DNA of 64,000 nucleotides. It comes from a bacterium. GTDB lineage: Bacteria > 4484-113 > JAFGCY01. The notes beneath the pieces were generated by a model that was given only the letters and a program-made list of their open reading frames with translations, did no database searches and was not told where the DNA came from. Position numbers and translations under genes: made by a program. Of the stretch, positions 26,998 through 35,246 are shown piece after piece (position 1 is the first letter of the stretch; every line of letters starts with the position of its first letter). Where the stretch lies: positions 1 to 64,000 of the forward strand of contig JADZFO010000052.1 in NCBI GenBank assembly GCA_020849855.1. The letters are read 5' to 3'.

Positions 26998-27170
26998 GCT
27001 GTGCCGCTGCTTCCATGCTTTGCTGCTGCGCTGCGGATATGAATGCTTCGGCCTGCTGCATGAGCAGCAGTCCGGCTTGGCGGTATGGGCCGCATTTACC
27101 GCCATCAAGCGCTACATTTGGATTATAGGCGGGGAAAGGGGCGCTGCTTCAATGTAAAATTGTTCCGGGC

Positions 27171-27578
27171 ATGGCGTCCAGTTTCACCAAGTGCATGAGC
27201 TGCGGCAAGATCTTTGCCGCTGCTGACAGCGAGCGCAATTGCCCGGCCTGCCGCGGTGAGGCCGGTGAGCCGTCGCTGCGCGAACAGCTGCGCATGGTCA
27301 AGTCCTACATCCGCGACATGATGTCGCGGGGCGAGTTCATCACTATTGCCGAAGCTGCGCGCGGCAGTGAGGTGGCTGAGAGCCGGGTCTGGGAGTTCAT
27401 CCAGGCCGGCGAGATCGACCTGACGCCTTTTAACGATCCGCAGGTGCGCAACTTCCTGGTCAACAAGCGCCGCGAACAGGAAAAGCTGCGCCGCGACGAC
27501 AGCCCCAAGACGCCGGAACCCGCACCGGAAAAGCCCAGCGGTTTCCACGGCGCCGACAAGGACAAGGGTGAGCGCTAA
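27171..27578 (+). CDS. YvyF-like zinc-ribbon/MerR-like HTH protein
   Basis: 135 aa. N-terminal zinc ribbon KCMSCGKIFAAADSERNCPAC (two CxxC pairs), then a helical part MVKSYIRDMM and TIAEAARGSEVAESRVWEFI resembling a small helix-turn-helix, IQAGEIDLTPF, and a charged, Pro-rich tail. This layout matches the YvyF family (TIGR03826), usually in Bacillota flagellar loci; no flagellar genes are here. The stop overlaps the yqeG start (10 nt), so the two are co-translated. Start lacks a Shine-Dalgarno, with TAAAAT 10 nt upstream. Confidence 0.65.
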   Translation: MASSFTKCMSCGKIFAAADSERNCPACRGEAGEPSLREQLRMVKSYIRDMMSRGEFITIAEAARGSEVAESRVWEFIQAGEIDLTPFNDPQVRNFLVNKRREQEKLRRDDSPKTPEPAPEKPSGFHGADKDKGER

Positions 27579-28125
27579 GGCGCCCCTGCGGCCAGACCTC
27601 AGCCACAAGTCACGCGGCGCCCGGCCAGACTTCTGCTTCAGCCGCGCTGTGGACATCAGCCTTGACTTTGTGCGCGCGCTGCGCGTGAAGGCGGTGGTCA
27701 TCGACATCGATAACACCATCACGCGCTGGGAGTCCAAGCAGGTGGGAGAGGCTGAGCTGAGCTGGATGGCCGCCATGCGCCAGGACGGCCTGCAGCTGCG
27801 CTATCTCTCCAACGGCCTGGCGCACAAGGTGGCCGCCGTGGTGGACAGTACCGGCATCGCGCACGCCGATACCCACTGGCCCAAGCCTCTGCTGCCGGCC
27901 TTCCGCGACAGCCTGCGCGAGCTGCGCCTTGATGGCCGCGAGGTGCTGATGGTGGGTGACAGTGTGATGACGGACATCGTCACAGCCAACAAGCTGGGCA
28001 TGTGGACCGCGCTGGTGGAACCGATGGGCAAAATCGACTTTGCCGGGACAAAGCTCTACCGCCTGCTGGAGCAGAAGCTGAAGCTGCGCCGGCCGCTGCT
28101 GGCAGGCAATGAGTTTCGGGATTAA
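27568..28125 (+). CDS. yqeG: YqeG-family HAD-IIIA phosphatase
   Basis: 185 aa. HAD motif I is DIDNTIT (nucleophile and acid/base Asp), motif II LRYLSNG, motif III Lys in HWPKPLLPAF, motif IV GDSVMTDIVTANKLGM. Length and order match YqeG (TIGR01668). YqeG homologues are hydrolases of uncertain substrate; cyanobacterial and plant relatives act on phosphatidylglycerol phosphate. Starts at GTG, overlapping the upstream zinc-ribbon gene. Confidence 0.9.
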   Translation: MSAKAPLRPDLSHKSRGARPDFCFSRAVDISLDFVRALRVKAVVIDIDNTITRWESKQVGEAELSWMAAMRQDGLQLRYLSNGLAHKVAAVVDSTGIAHADTHWPKPLLPAFRDSLRELRLDGREVLMVGDSVMTDIVTANKLGMWTALVEPMGKIDFAGTKLYRLLEQKLKLRRPLLAGNEFRD

Positions 28126-28145
28126 GCAGGCCTGAGCGCCGACAG

Positions 28146-29282
28146 TTAATTGCCGGCGTCTTCCAGAATTTCGTCGCGGCGCTGAGTCTGGCGCAGCAGC
28201 TTGAGCACCTTGTCGCGGTCGCTGGACAGGCTGCCGGCCACACGCATCAGGGTCTCGCGCTTCAGATCACCAAAGATCGCAATGGTCCAGCCGTCCTTCT
28301 CCACGGCGACGAAGCCGCCGTTGCCGGGCGTATCGGCCAGCTTGCCCAGGCTGTCCCGGGAGTCCAGGGCGAGGGTCTGGAAGATAGAGATCAGCTCACC
28401 GGTGGGGCCATAGGCCTCAAGGTGGTAGATCTCCGCGTCGCTCTGGCCGCTGTCGGAGCTGGACTTGCGCAGCTGACAGCCCAGGCTGTAGATCGCCTCA
28501 ACCTCGTAGCCCTTGGGCAGCCAGATCGGGAAGAGCGGCAGGGGCTGGGCCGCGGCGGGCATGGCCGCGCCGGCCTTCAGCGCACCGGAGCTCTCCATCC
28601 GCGCCGCGTTGCCGGGAGCGCGCACACGCTGCTGCTGCGGCTGTCCGTCGAAGGACGACAGGTCGAAGTCGCTGTCGGGCAGCTTGGCGGCAATCTGCTT
28701 CTCCGAGACGAAGCTGATGCTCTCCATCTGGAAATAGACCTGTCGCGAACCGTCGCTGTCCGTCACCAGCAGATACAGCGGGAAGTAGTTCTGCCGGTCC
28801 ACGCCCACGGTGATCGTATAGTTGCGTCCCTTCACCGGGTCGCGGCGCAGGATATACACCCGCCGCTCGCCGACCTGGCCGTCCAGCACGGCTGTATCCG
28901 TGGTCTGGGACAGGTCGCGCAGGAACTTGACTGTCAGAGCGTCATTGACGGCGAACTGCCGCACCGGCATCGCCATGTAGTTGCCCCGGTAAACCCTCAC
29001 TAGCTCGTCGGCATTCTCAACAAAGTACTCGTCGGCACGCTTGCCGTCACCGCTGAGCGGCTGCACCCGGTACAGGTCGGGCGCCAGGTGCTTGATCTCG
29101 ATCAGGCGCTCATCTCCGCCATCGAGGCTGGAGAGGAAGCGCATCGTCGCCACATAGGATGTGCTGCGCAGGGCCTTGATGGACTCATTCACCAGCTCGC
29201 TGCTGTGCGGTAGCTTCCCCGCATACGCTACGCGTGTGGCACACAGGCCGATAACCCCCAGCAGCAGCAGCAAACGGCGCAT
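28146..29282 (-). CDS. RseB/MucB-like envelope-stress regulator
   Basis: 378 aa with signal peptide (LLLLGVIGLCATRVAYA, AYA cleavage). The N-terminal domain (about 30-210) has the LolA-like fold of RseB: YVATMRFLSSLDGGDERLIE, LYRVQPLSGDGK, VYILRRDPVKG, PLYLLVTDSDG; the C-terminal domain (about 255-370) has EVEAIYSLGCQLRKSSS and YEDGWTIAIFGDL-type strands. RseB binds the periplasmic part of the anti-sigma factor and blocks its cleavage. It follows the anti-sigma gene by 4 nt, third in the sigma operon, so the role fits the context. Confidence 0.8.
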   Translation of the reverse strand: MRRLLLLLGVIGLCATRVAYAGKLPHSSELVNESIKALRSTSYVATMRFLSSLDGGDERLIEIKHLAPDLYRVQPLSGDGKRADEYFVENADELVRVYRGNYMAMPVRQFAVNDALTVKFLRDLSQTTDTAVLDGQVGERRVYILRRDPVKGRNYTITVGVDRQNYFPLYLLVTDSDGSRQVYFQMESISFVSEKQIAAKLPDSDFDLSSFDGQPQQQRVRAPGNAARMESSGALKAGAAMPAAAQPLPLFPIWLPKGYEVEAIYSLGCQLRKSSSDSGQSDAEIYHLEAYGPTGELISIFQTLALDSRDSLGKLADTPGNGGFVAVEKDGWTIAIFGDLKRETLMRVAGSLSSDRDKVLKLLRQTQRRDEILEDAGN

Positions 29283-29286
29283 GGCC

Positions 29287-29988
29287 TTAGTTTGAGTCCC
29301 CCGCCATCACAGTGTGCTGACGATAGTCATCGGAGGCGGGACTGTCGGCAAAGACGGTTCCGTCGCTCTCAGAAATCAGGGCCAGGGCCATTGGCATGTC
29401 AGGGCTGACCATGTGGCCTGTGGCGAGCATCGCCTTGCGGTAGCTGTGGGCGTCGTTGGCCAGCTGCAGGAAGTCCGCCAGGCCCGGGTCGATCTGGTCC
29501 TCGGGCAGCGCCAGGTCGGGCTGCTGCAGGGACATAAAGAGCGAATCAGGGCTGCTGAACTGCTCGTCGGTGGAGGCGAAGACGCCCCGCGCCGGCATGC
29601 GGTCCTCGCGGGCGAACATCGGCGCGGCCGTCCGGGCGGCGGGCGCCAGGTGATTGGCGACGTAGACGCCGGTGGTGATGCCGGTGGCGAAAAGCGCCGC
29701 GGCACCGCCGGCCAGGCGCAGGACAGGCAGACGGAATCCGCTGCGTACCTTGCGCTCGATGCTGATGCGGCCCAGCACCCGCGTGCTCATGAAATCAGGT
29801 GCCGCCGTGTCCTCAACCTTGCTCAGCGCGATCTTGACCGCCCGCTGGGCCTCATACTCGGCCTTCAGCTCCGGGTCGCTGGTGATCATTGCCGCAAGCT
29901 GCTCCGCACGCGCGCTGTCCCGGACTTCACCGTCCAGCAGCGCCGCCAGCTCCTCCGGCGTGATCCTGTTGTTACCCCTCACAGACAT
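29287..29988 (-). CDS. Membrane-bound anti-sigma factor
   Basis: 233 aa. The cytoplasmic N-terminus (ITPEELAALLDGEVRDSARA, residues 8-27) has the helical anti-sigma pattern; a membrane helix lies near 90-108 (LRLAGGAAALFATGITTGVYVA), then a periplasmic part of about 120 residues. No HxxxCxxC zinc motif is seen. Start 4 nt after the sigma gene stop, with the RseB-like gene 4 nt further on, the classical rpoE-rseA-rseB order. It presumably holds the sigma factor inactive until envelope stress. Confidence 0.8.
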   Translation of the reverse strand: MSVRGNNRITPEELAALLDGEVRDSARAEQLAAMITSDPELKAEYEAQRAVKIALSKVEDTAAPDFMSTRVLGRISIERKVRSGFRLPVLRLAGGAAALFATGITTGVYVANHLAPAARTAAPMFAREDRMPARGVFASTDEQFSSPDSLFMSLQQPDLALPEDQIDPGLADFLQLANDAHSYRKAMLATGHMVSPDMPMALALISESDGTVFADSPASDDYRQHTVMAGDSN

Positions 29989-29991
29989 ATC

Positions 29992-30615
29992 TTAAGCCTC
30001 TCCTCCAAAAACGATCGACGGATCCAGGAATTCCCGAAGTTTCTTGCGGGCATAGAAGATCCGGCTCTGGACGGTGCCAAACGGGATGTTCAGCACCTCG
30101 GCGATCTCCTGGTAGCTTAGGCCCTGCAGGTCGCACATCACCAGAATATTACGCTGGTCCGGCTTGAGTTGTTCCAGCGCCGTCCGGATGTGCTTGCTGC
30201 GCACGCTTTCCAGGGTGCCCTGCTCCGGGCTGTGGCCATCCACATAACTCTCGCGGACCTGGTCGTCCACGTCCTGCTGGGGCAGGCGCTTCTTGCGCAG
30301 GTAGTCCAGCGTGTTGTTATTGGCGATACGGAAGAGCCAGCTCTTGAAACGGGCGGGCTCCTTCAGCTTGGACAGGTTGAAGAAGGCCTTCACGAAAGCC
30401 TCCTGCGTAATGTCCTCAGCCAGCTCCTGGTTGTTAACCATCGAACGCACGAAATTGAAGAGGCGCGCCTGGTAGGCCTGAACCAGCCTGCCATAGGCCT
30501 TTTCGTCGCCGGTAGCCGCCCGTCGTACGAGCAGCTCCTCTTCCATCTCGGCGCTCAGCTCGCGGCTGTCGCTCTGGGTGGCCAAAGTTCTTCCCCGGAA
30601 CAGTGTCATCTCCAT
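29992..30615 (-). CDS. ECF sigma factor (sigma-70 family, SigE/RpoE-like)
   Basis: 207 aa. Region 2: RLVQAYQARLFNFVRSMV, AEDITQEAFVKAFFNLS and FKSWLFRIANNNTLDYLRKK; region 4: LQGLSYQEIAEVLNIPFGTV followed by QSRIFYARKKLREFL. It directs RNA polymerase to envelope-stress or similar regulons. The start is the ATG at 30615, near an AGG-rich site; an ATG 6 nt later is equally possible. It is the first gene of the sigma/anti-sigma/RseB operon. Confidence 0.92.
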   Translation of the reverse strand: MEMTLFRGRTLATQSDSRELSAEMEEELLVRRAATGDEKAYGRLVQAYQARLFNFVRSMVNNQELAEDITQEAFVKAFFNLSKLKEPARFKSWLFRIANNNTLDYLRKKRLPQQDVDDQVRESYVDGHSPEQGTLESVRSKHIRTALEQLKPDQRNILVMCDLQGLSYQEIAEVLNIPFGTVQSRIFYARKKLREFLDPSIVFGGEA

Positions 30616-30715
30616 GTCCTGCCTGACGCGAGGGGCCCCGCCGGCGTTCAAGAAGTATAGATATAGTCGGAGCCGCGGCCGGGGATGTAATACGAGTGCA
30701 TTAACATTACAGATG

Positions 30716-30944
30716 TTATGTATTCAGGAAGACGTCTTCGTCGATCTGCAGTGTTCGCAGAACCGATCGCAATGAGCCTTCAGGTATTGGGCCGCGGTGA
30801 TTAGGGCTCGGAACTCTTCGGCGAGTCTACGGATTGAGCCAAATTTCATGACTGCCTTTGGCCTGACGGTCAAACGCACAACCCAGGGCACGCAGCTTTC
30901 TGATGGACTCTAATACGTGGACCCGAGAGCTTTCCGCCCATCAT
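30716..30944 (-). pseudogene. hicA: Decayed hicA toxin gene (frameshift plus nonsense codon)
   Basis: Two reading pieces match HicA. The first, after a frame change, reads VLESIRKLRALGCAFDRQ and AKGSHEIWLNP; then an in-frame TAG (30829-30827) interrupts the family pattern; the second continues TRRRVPSPNHRGPIPEGSLR and SVLRTLQIDEDVFLNT. The only ATG-initiated frame (MMGGKLSGPR, from 30944) enters the HicA-like frame only through a frameshift near 30925-30910. HicA toxins are small double-stranded RNA-binding mRNA interferases whose catalytic His lies in the G-S-H motif, here still present. ATG overlaps the hicB stop. Confidence 0.7.
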
Positions 30945-31180
30945 GCTGCACTGACTGGAGTTACGAGATCAAAATGCAGCGGCTCTTCTACAGACTCCGG
31001 CAGCGGGTCACCATGCTCTATATAGCTCTCGGCCAGTTCGCGTGCGACATCCTGAGCAATCTCAACAGTCTCAGCAATTGTTCGCCCCTGCGCCAGCAGC
31101 TCTGGCAAGTCCGGACTGGTGACCAGATACACGCCCTCGGGCAGCCGCTCTACATGCAGGCGGATAGTTCTCTCGCTCAT
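30941..31180 (-). CDS. hicB: HicB-like antitoxin (orphan)
   Basis: 79 aa. Fits the HicB N-terminal fold: RLHVERLPEGVYLVTSPDLP, AETVEIAQDVARELAESYIE and a short C-terminal part. HicB antitoxins sequester HicA and repress the operon. The start at MSERTIR gives the conserved part; the longer ORF upstream is not expected. It is followed by a decayed hicA, so it may now be a remnant or a free regulator. Confidence 0.75.
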   Translation of the reverse strand: MSERTIRLHVERLPEGVYLVTSPDLPELLAQGRTIAETVEIAQDVARELAESYIEHGDPLPESVEEPLHFDLVTPVSAA

Positions 31181-31258
31181 AGCGAAATTGCAACCTGAAC
31201 CAGCCGCTAAAAGATGCAGCGAACTCGCGCACCATTGAGGATGCTGAAGACCAAAGCA

Positions 31259-31395
31259 AACAGGAGGCACAGAGGCAAAGAGACTTATGAGGGCTGCCCG
31301 CCTTCGTTGAGCGGAGAGCTAAGCTCCATGGCTTCACGCTAGGCAGACGGGCACGTTGCCCTCCAGAATCTCTGTGCCTCAGTGCCTCCTGTTGG
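31259..31395. repeat. Inverted-repeat pair flanking a 60-90 nt spacer
   Basis: Left arm AACAGGAGGCACAGAGGCA (31259-31277 on) and right arm TGCCTCAGTGCCTCCTGTT (about 31375-31393) are near-perfect inverted copies. They sit in the non-coding gap between hicB and the pirin gene and may be a MITE-like or structured RNA element. Confidence 0.5.
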
Positions 31396-31464
31396 TTTTC
31401 GTTTTTCTAAACATGGCCGGGGACAAGCCCCGGCTCTGCAAAACCCGCGGAGCATGCTCTGCTC

Positions 31465-32367
31465 TTACTGCTTTAGAAAAGTGCCTGCGCGCAGCTCGTC
31501 GTAAGCCTGGCGCAGCTCTTCCTGGGTGTTCATCACGATCGGGCCATACCAGGCCACCGGCTCGCGCAGAGGCTGGCCTGAGACCAGCAGAAAGCGGATA
31601 CCTTCCTCGCCGGCCTGGACCTCGATCTCATCCCCGCTGTCAAAGAGCACCAGGCTGCGGTTATCGGCCAGGGCCGGGGCCAGGCGCTGGCTGCCGTCCG
31701 GCTCTTCTGTCACCACGCCCTGCGGGTCGGAGGACTCGCGGAACTGGCCCTCGCCGGCAAAGACATAGGCAAAGGCATGGCTGTCATGCGGCACCTTGAT
31801 GCGCTTGCGCACACCCGCCGGGATCGAGAGGTCAACATAGACCGGATCGGCGGCAATACCCTCCACCGGGCCGCGCTGGCCCCAGAAAGTGCCGCAGACC
31901 AGCCGGGCCACTGAGCCGTCGTCATCGGTCACCACCGGGATATCAGGGGCCTTGACCTCCTGATAGCGCGGGTCGGTCATCTTGTGCTCGCGGGGCAGGT
32001 TGGCCCAGAGCTGGAAGCCGTGCATCCGCCCGGCGCCGTCGCCCTTTGGCATCTCCTGGTGCAGAATGCCGCGGCCGGCTGTCATCCACTGCACGTCGCC
32101 GGCGCTGATCTCGCCCTGGTTGCCGATGCTGTCGGCGTGCTCAACCGTCCCGGCCAGCACATAGGTGATCGTCTCGATTCCGCGGTGCGGATGCCAGGGA
32201 AAGCCGGCGGAGTAGTCAGCCGGGTCATCGCCGCGGAAGTCATCAAAGAGCAGGAAGGGGTCGAAATCCGCCGTCGCGCCGAAGCCGAAGGCCCGGGCCA
32301 GATGCACCCCGGCGCCCTCAACGGTGGGCCGGGCATGATTCATGCGCTTCACAGGTCGCAGTGACAT
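31465..32367 (-). CDS. Pirin-family cupin protein
   Basis: 300 aa. N-terminal pirin motif: FLLFDDFRGDD and FPWHPHRGIETITYVLAG, then GDVQWMTAGRGILHQEMP; the metal ligands are two His in HPHRG and the His and Glu of ILHQE. The C-terminal cupin (about 175-285) ends ALADNRSLVLFDSGDEIEV. Some pirins cleave quercetin or act as redox sensors; the role here is unknown. GGAGGAG lies 3 nt before the ATG. Confidence 0.9.
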   Translation of the reverse strand: MSLRPVKRMNHARPTVEGAGVHLARAFGFGATADFDPFLLFDDFRGDDPADYSAGFPWHPHRGIETITYVLAGTVEHADSIGNQGEISAGDVQWMTAGRGILHQEMPKGDGAGRMHGFQLWANLPREHKMTDPRYQEVKAPDIPVVTDDDGSVARLVCGTFWGQRGPVEGIAADPVYVDLSIPAGVRKRIKVPHDSHAFAYVFAGEGQFRESSDPQGVVTEEPDGSQRLAPALADNRSLVLFDSGDEIEVQAGEEGIRFLLVSGQPLREPVAWYGPIVMNTQEELRQAYDELRAGTFLKQ

Positions 32368-32805
32368 TTGCTCCTCCCTGCGAGCTGTGGGCCTGCCGCC
32401 CGCTGCTTCCCAGCCGGCTGGCGCCCCAGACTCGCCTCAATAGAATAAGCCTGATACCTGACCGGCTGCCATATTCGTTTAATGTCAAACGATCTTTTGA
32501 CCGCAGATTTCGCACACGGAAGAGCTGAAGACCTCCTGCAAACCTGAGCTCTGCACACGACTGTCTCATTTATCAGGAGTCCATAGCACCAGCATCGCTG
32601 AAGCGGGTAGATGTAAGGCTGCCCGCGCCCGAGGGCAGTTCAAGGATGGAGACTTGCAGCGCCAGAGCGGCGCACGGGCCTGGATTGTGGTCTGGCGCGG
32701 AACGCCCACCCGTAGCCCCCGCGCTGAGACTGCAATCCAGGCGTTACTTCTTTAGGAGCAAGGGCCGATGTCCCGCTACCTTCGAACCGCTGACTTCAGT
32801 CTTCA
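32368..32805. other. Intergenic region, no gene seen
   Basis: 438 bp between pirin and the next gene on the same strand. No convincing coding sequence. A long-range inverted match CCTGGATTG / CAATCCAGG near 32680 and 32732 could form a hairpin. Confidence 0.4.
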
Positions 32806-33492
32806 CTAACGATCAGTAGAACTGAAGATGATGTGATTTTCTATGACGCTGTGCTCTCCATAGACTCGGATGTACATGATTGGCGAACTGATCCTTATTC
32901 GCTTGTCTGTACCTGTCGACGGATCCTCGGTCTTCTGAAGCAACCAGCGCTCCCGGTAGATCGGCACCTTAGCCGCATAGTAGGCAATTTCTGCGGGCGT
33001 AAGAATATGGACGTAGAGGTCTCCTGGAGAGAACTCCTCCGAAGTAATAAGGGGATACTCGCCTGTGATCGGGTTCTTGATCTCATCCAGCCATTCCGGC
33101 GCGCGCTTGAAAGCACCCAAGCCGTTGGCCTTCATCACCGCTTCCGGGGTCAGCCGCTCGGGCAACTCGCCAGTCTTTTCGTAGTACGCGCACACATGCC
33201 CCCAAATCGTTGTGTACCAATCTGAAAGCGGGTGGCCGAAGGAACTGCTGGTGCTGCCCGCAAGCATGTAGCGCTCAATGTCACTGAGGCTCGAGCGAGG
33301 CGGCAGCTTGGCAAACGTCACCTTGCCAAAGTTCATGTCGGCTTGGAAACCGTAGTTGGGCTTACCGTAGTCCAGATTGACTTCAAAAGGCAGGAAGCCG
33401 GCTGCCGGGTGTTTGAATTCCTCGTCCGCCAAGGCGACATTGACGAAAAGCACAAGAACAGCGATGGTTGCTAGTGACAGAAAACGATTCAA
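32806..33492 (-). CDS. Secreted protein of unknown function
   Basis: 228 aa with signal peptide (NRFLSLATIAVLVLFVNVALA, cut before DEE). No cysteine pairs, repeats or catalytic motif recognised; the mature part has AGFLPFEVNLDYGKPNYGFQ and SDWYTTIWGHVCAYYEKTGE. Begins at TTG with GGAGG 8 nt upstream, which fixes the start. Its codon use and lower GC (many AAC/AAG and TA-rich stretches) differ somewhat from neighbours. Confidence 0.6.
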   Translation of the reverse strand: MNRFLSLATIAVLVLFVNVALADEEFKHPAAGFLPFEVNLDYGKPNYGFQADMNFGKVTFAKLPPRSSLSDIERYMLAGSTSSSFGHPLSDWYTTIWGHVCAYYEKTGELPERLTPEAVMKANGLGAFKRAPEWLDEIKNPITGEYPLITSEEFSPGDLYVHILTPAEIAYYAAKVPIYRERWLLQKTEDPSTGTDKRIRISSPIMYIRVYGEHSVIENHIIFSSTDR

Positions 33493-33618
33493 CGCATAGC
33501 CTCCAAGCGAGCGGGTGAGTGTGGATTATATAGGAAATACAGCTTTAACCTAATACGCACATGAACCTCGGCTCTGTGCCTCTGCGGCTCCTTGTGAAGA
33601 TTCTTAAGGCTGGCGGCG

Positions 33619-33670
33619 ACAGTGCGCCGCCCCTACAAGAGGGCGGGGACAAGCCCACGCCCCTACAAGA
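33619..33670. repeat. Short direct repeats in intergenic DNA
   Basis: CCCTACAAGA occurs at 33631-33640 and 33661-33670 (30-bp period) within GCGCCGCCCCTACAAGAGGG, similar to dispersed GC-rich repeats elsewhere in the window. Confidence 0.4.
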
Positions 33671-33691
33671 CCGAGTACAACTCGGCGCTCG

Positions 33692-35215
33692 CTAGAACTC
33701 CCACTTCAGCTCTGTGTTCACCACGAAATCGGGGGCCGTCTCAGGGTTCAGGTCCTCGTTGAAGCCGCCGGTCCAGACCAGGGTGTCGCTGAAGCGCTTG
33801 CTGAAGCCCAGCGCCAGTTCCTGCGCATCCTTGTCGGCTTCCTTGCTGCCCACCCGCAGGCCGTTGCGCTGGATGCGGTAGTTCGCGCCGACGGTGAAAC
33901 CGTGGTCCCAGGCATACTCCACGCCGGCGAGGTAGGTTGGCATGTCCTGCCAGCCCACGTTGTCCCAGTCCGGCTCGCCGACGAAGACATAGTCCACGTT
34001 GGCATAGCCGCGCCAGCGGCTGCCGAACTGGTGCTGGTACAGCGCGCCGATCTGAAAATCGAAGTTGCCGCTGCCAAAGGCGTGGTCGGGGCTGCCAGTG
34101 GGCAGTTTGGCCACCGCGCGCACCGATGCCGCATCTCGCCCGTCCTCATGGTTCCACAGGGGCAGCTTGTAACCCACCGAGATATCGCCGATGCCGGAGC
34201 TGTCGCCTTCGTCGTTGAAGACCACGCCCTCGCGGGTCACGATGGTGAAGCGGTACATATTGTCGGGGAAGCGGTTGCGCAGGCCGTTGGGCAGGCCCAG
34301 CCAGCCGTGCCACTGGCTGATGATGTTGTCCATGAAGCCGTGGCTGCGATAGTTCAGCGGCACGCGCACGCTCAGCTCGCCGCTGCCCGCGCGCTGGCGC
34401 CAGTCGGCGGTCAGGCGGAGTTGCTCGAAGTCGTAGTCCGTAATGATGCCGCTGTCCAGCTCGCGCAGGATGACGTTGGTCAGGTCAAGGTGCAGGCGGA
34501 AGTCCGTGCGGCCCTCGGGCAGCACCGCGGCGGCCTCCGGCACCGGGCCGAGGAAGATCGCCGTCGGCGGGTGCGTGTTGATCACATTCAGCGGGCCGTG
34601 GAACTCAAGTATGCCGCAGGCCTTGCCGGGGACATCCACACAGCCGTCGCCGCCGCAGTCATCGCAGCCATCGCCATGACAGTGCCCGCACTCCTCTGTG
34701 GCCCAGGCGCCGCCGGCTTCATGGTCTTCGGCTTCGAAGGCGTCGCTGACGTCATCAGCCCAGGCCTTGTCAGTGCCCTCGTCGCCGGGCTCGCCGGCGC
34801 CTTCCAGCTCGTGGTCATGTTTATCGTGGCCGGGCACAGCCTTTTGCACCGGCTCGGGATCCGCGCCGCCGGCCTTTGTTACTGCGCTGTCGCCTTTGGT
34901 CTCAAGGCTGCCGACGCCGGAGCCTTCCTGGCCGGCGATGGCTTCGCCTTCCGGCAGCAGGGGATCCGGGGCGGGCTCGATCTCTTCGCGGTCTTCTTCT
35001 TCGCCGAGGTGCTCGGCGTTGCCGGGGTTAACGTAGCCGTCGCGGCTGCCCTCGGCGAAGCATTGACGGGGGGCGAGCAGCGCCAGTCCCAAGGCCAGCG
35101 CAAAGGCGGCCAGGACCATCGCCAGCGCCGTGCAGTACGTCGCGCCGGAAATGGCTGCCTGGCGGGCCTTCGTGCCAGCATCGCGGCGCCAGCGCGCCCC
35201 CCGCGCCTTCCTCAT
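33692..35215 (-). CDS. DUF3187-type outer-membrane barrel protein with Cys/His-rich segment
   Basis: 507 aa. A hydrophobic leader (about 28-54, CFA cleavage) is followed by about 110 acidic, Gly/Asp/Glu-rich residues. Then a compact metal-site-like cluster ATEECGHCHGDGCDDCGGDG, which resembles DnaJ CxxCxGxG units. From about residue 195 the DUF3187 part starts (GPLNVINTHPPTAIFLGPVP, AAAVLPEGRTDFRLHLDLTN) and ends in Phe (NTELKWEF), as outer-membrane beta-barrels do. DUF3187 proteins are predicted outer-membrane barrels of unknown function. The Cys/His insertion is unusual for the family. Confidence 0.75.
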   Translation of the reverse strand: MRKARGARWRRDAGTKARQAAISGATYCTALAMVLAAFALALGLALLAPRQCFAEGSRDGYVNPGNAEHLGEEEDREEIEPAPDPLLPEGEAIAGQEGSGVGSLETKGDSAVTKAGGADPEPVQKAVPGHDKHDHELEGAGEPGDEGTDKAWADDVSDAFEAEDHEAGGAWATEECGHCHGDGCDDCGGDGCVDVPGKACGILEFHGPLNVINTHPPTAIFLGPVPEAAAVLPEGRTDFRLHLDLTNVILRELDSGIITDYDFEQLRLTADWRQRAGSGELSVRVPLNYRSHGFMDNIISQWHGWLGLPNGLRNRFPDNMYRFTIVTREGVVFNDEGDSSGIGDISVGYKLPLWNHEDGRDAASVRAVAKLPTGSPDHAFGSGNFDFQIGALYQHQFGSRWRGYANVDYVFVGEPDWDNVGWQDMPTYLAGVEYAWDHGFTVGANYRIQRNGLRVGSKEADKDAQELALGFSKRFSDTLVWTGGFNEDLNPETAPDFVVNTELKWEF

Positions 35216-35246
35216 CCCAGCGATTATACAGGGCGCTAAGCGGCGG

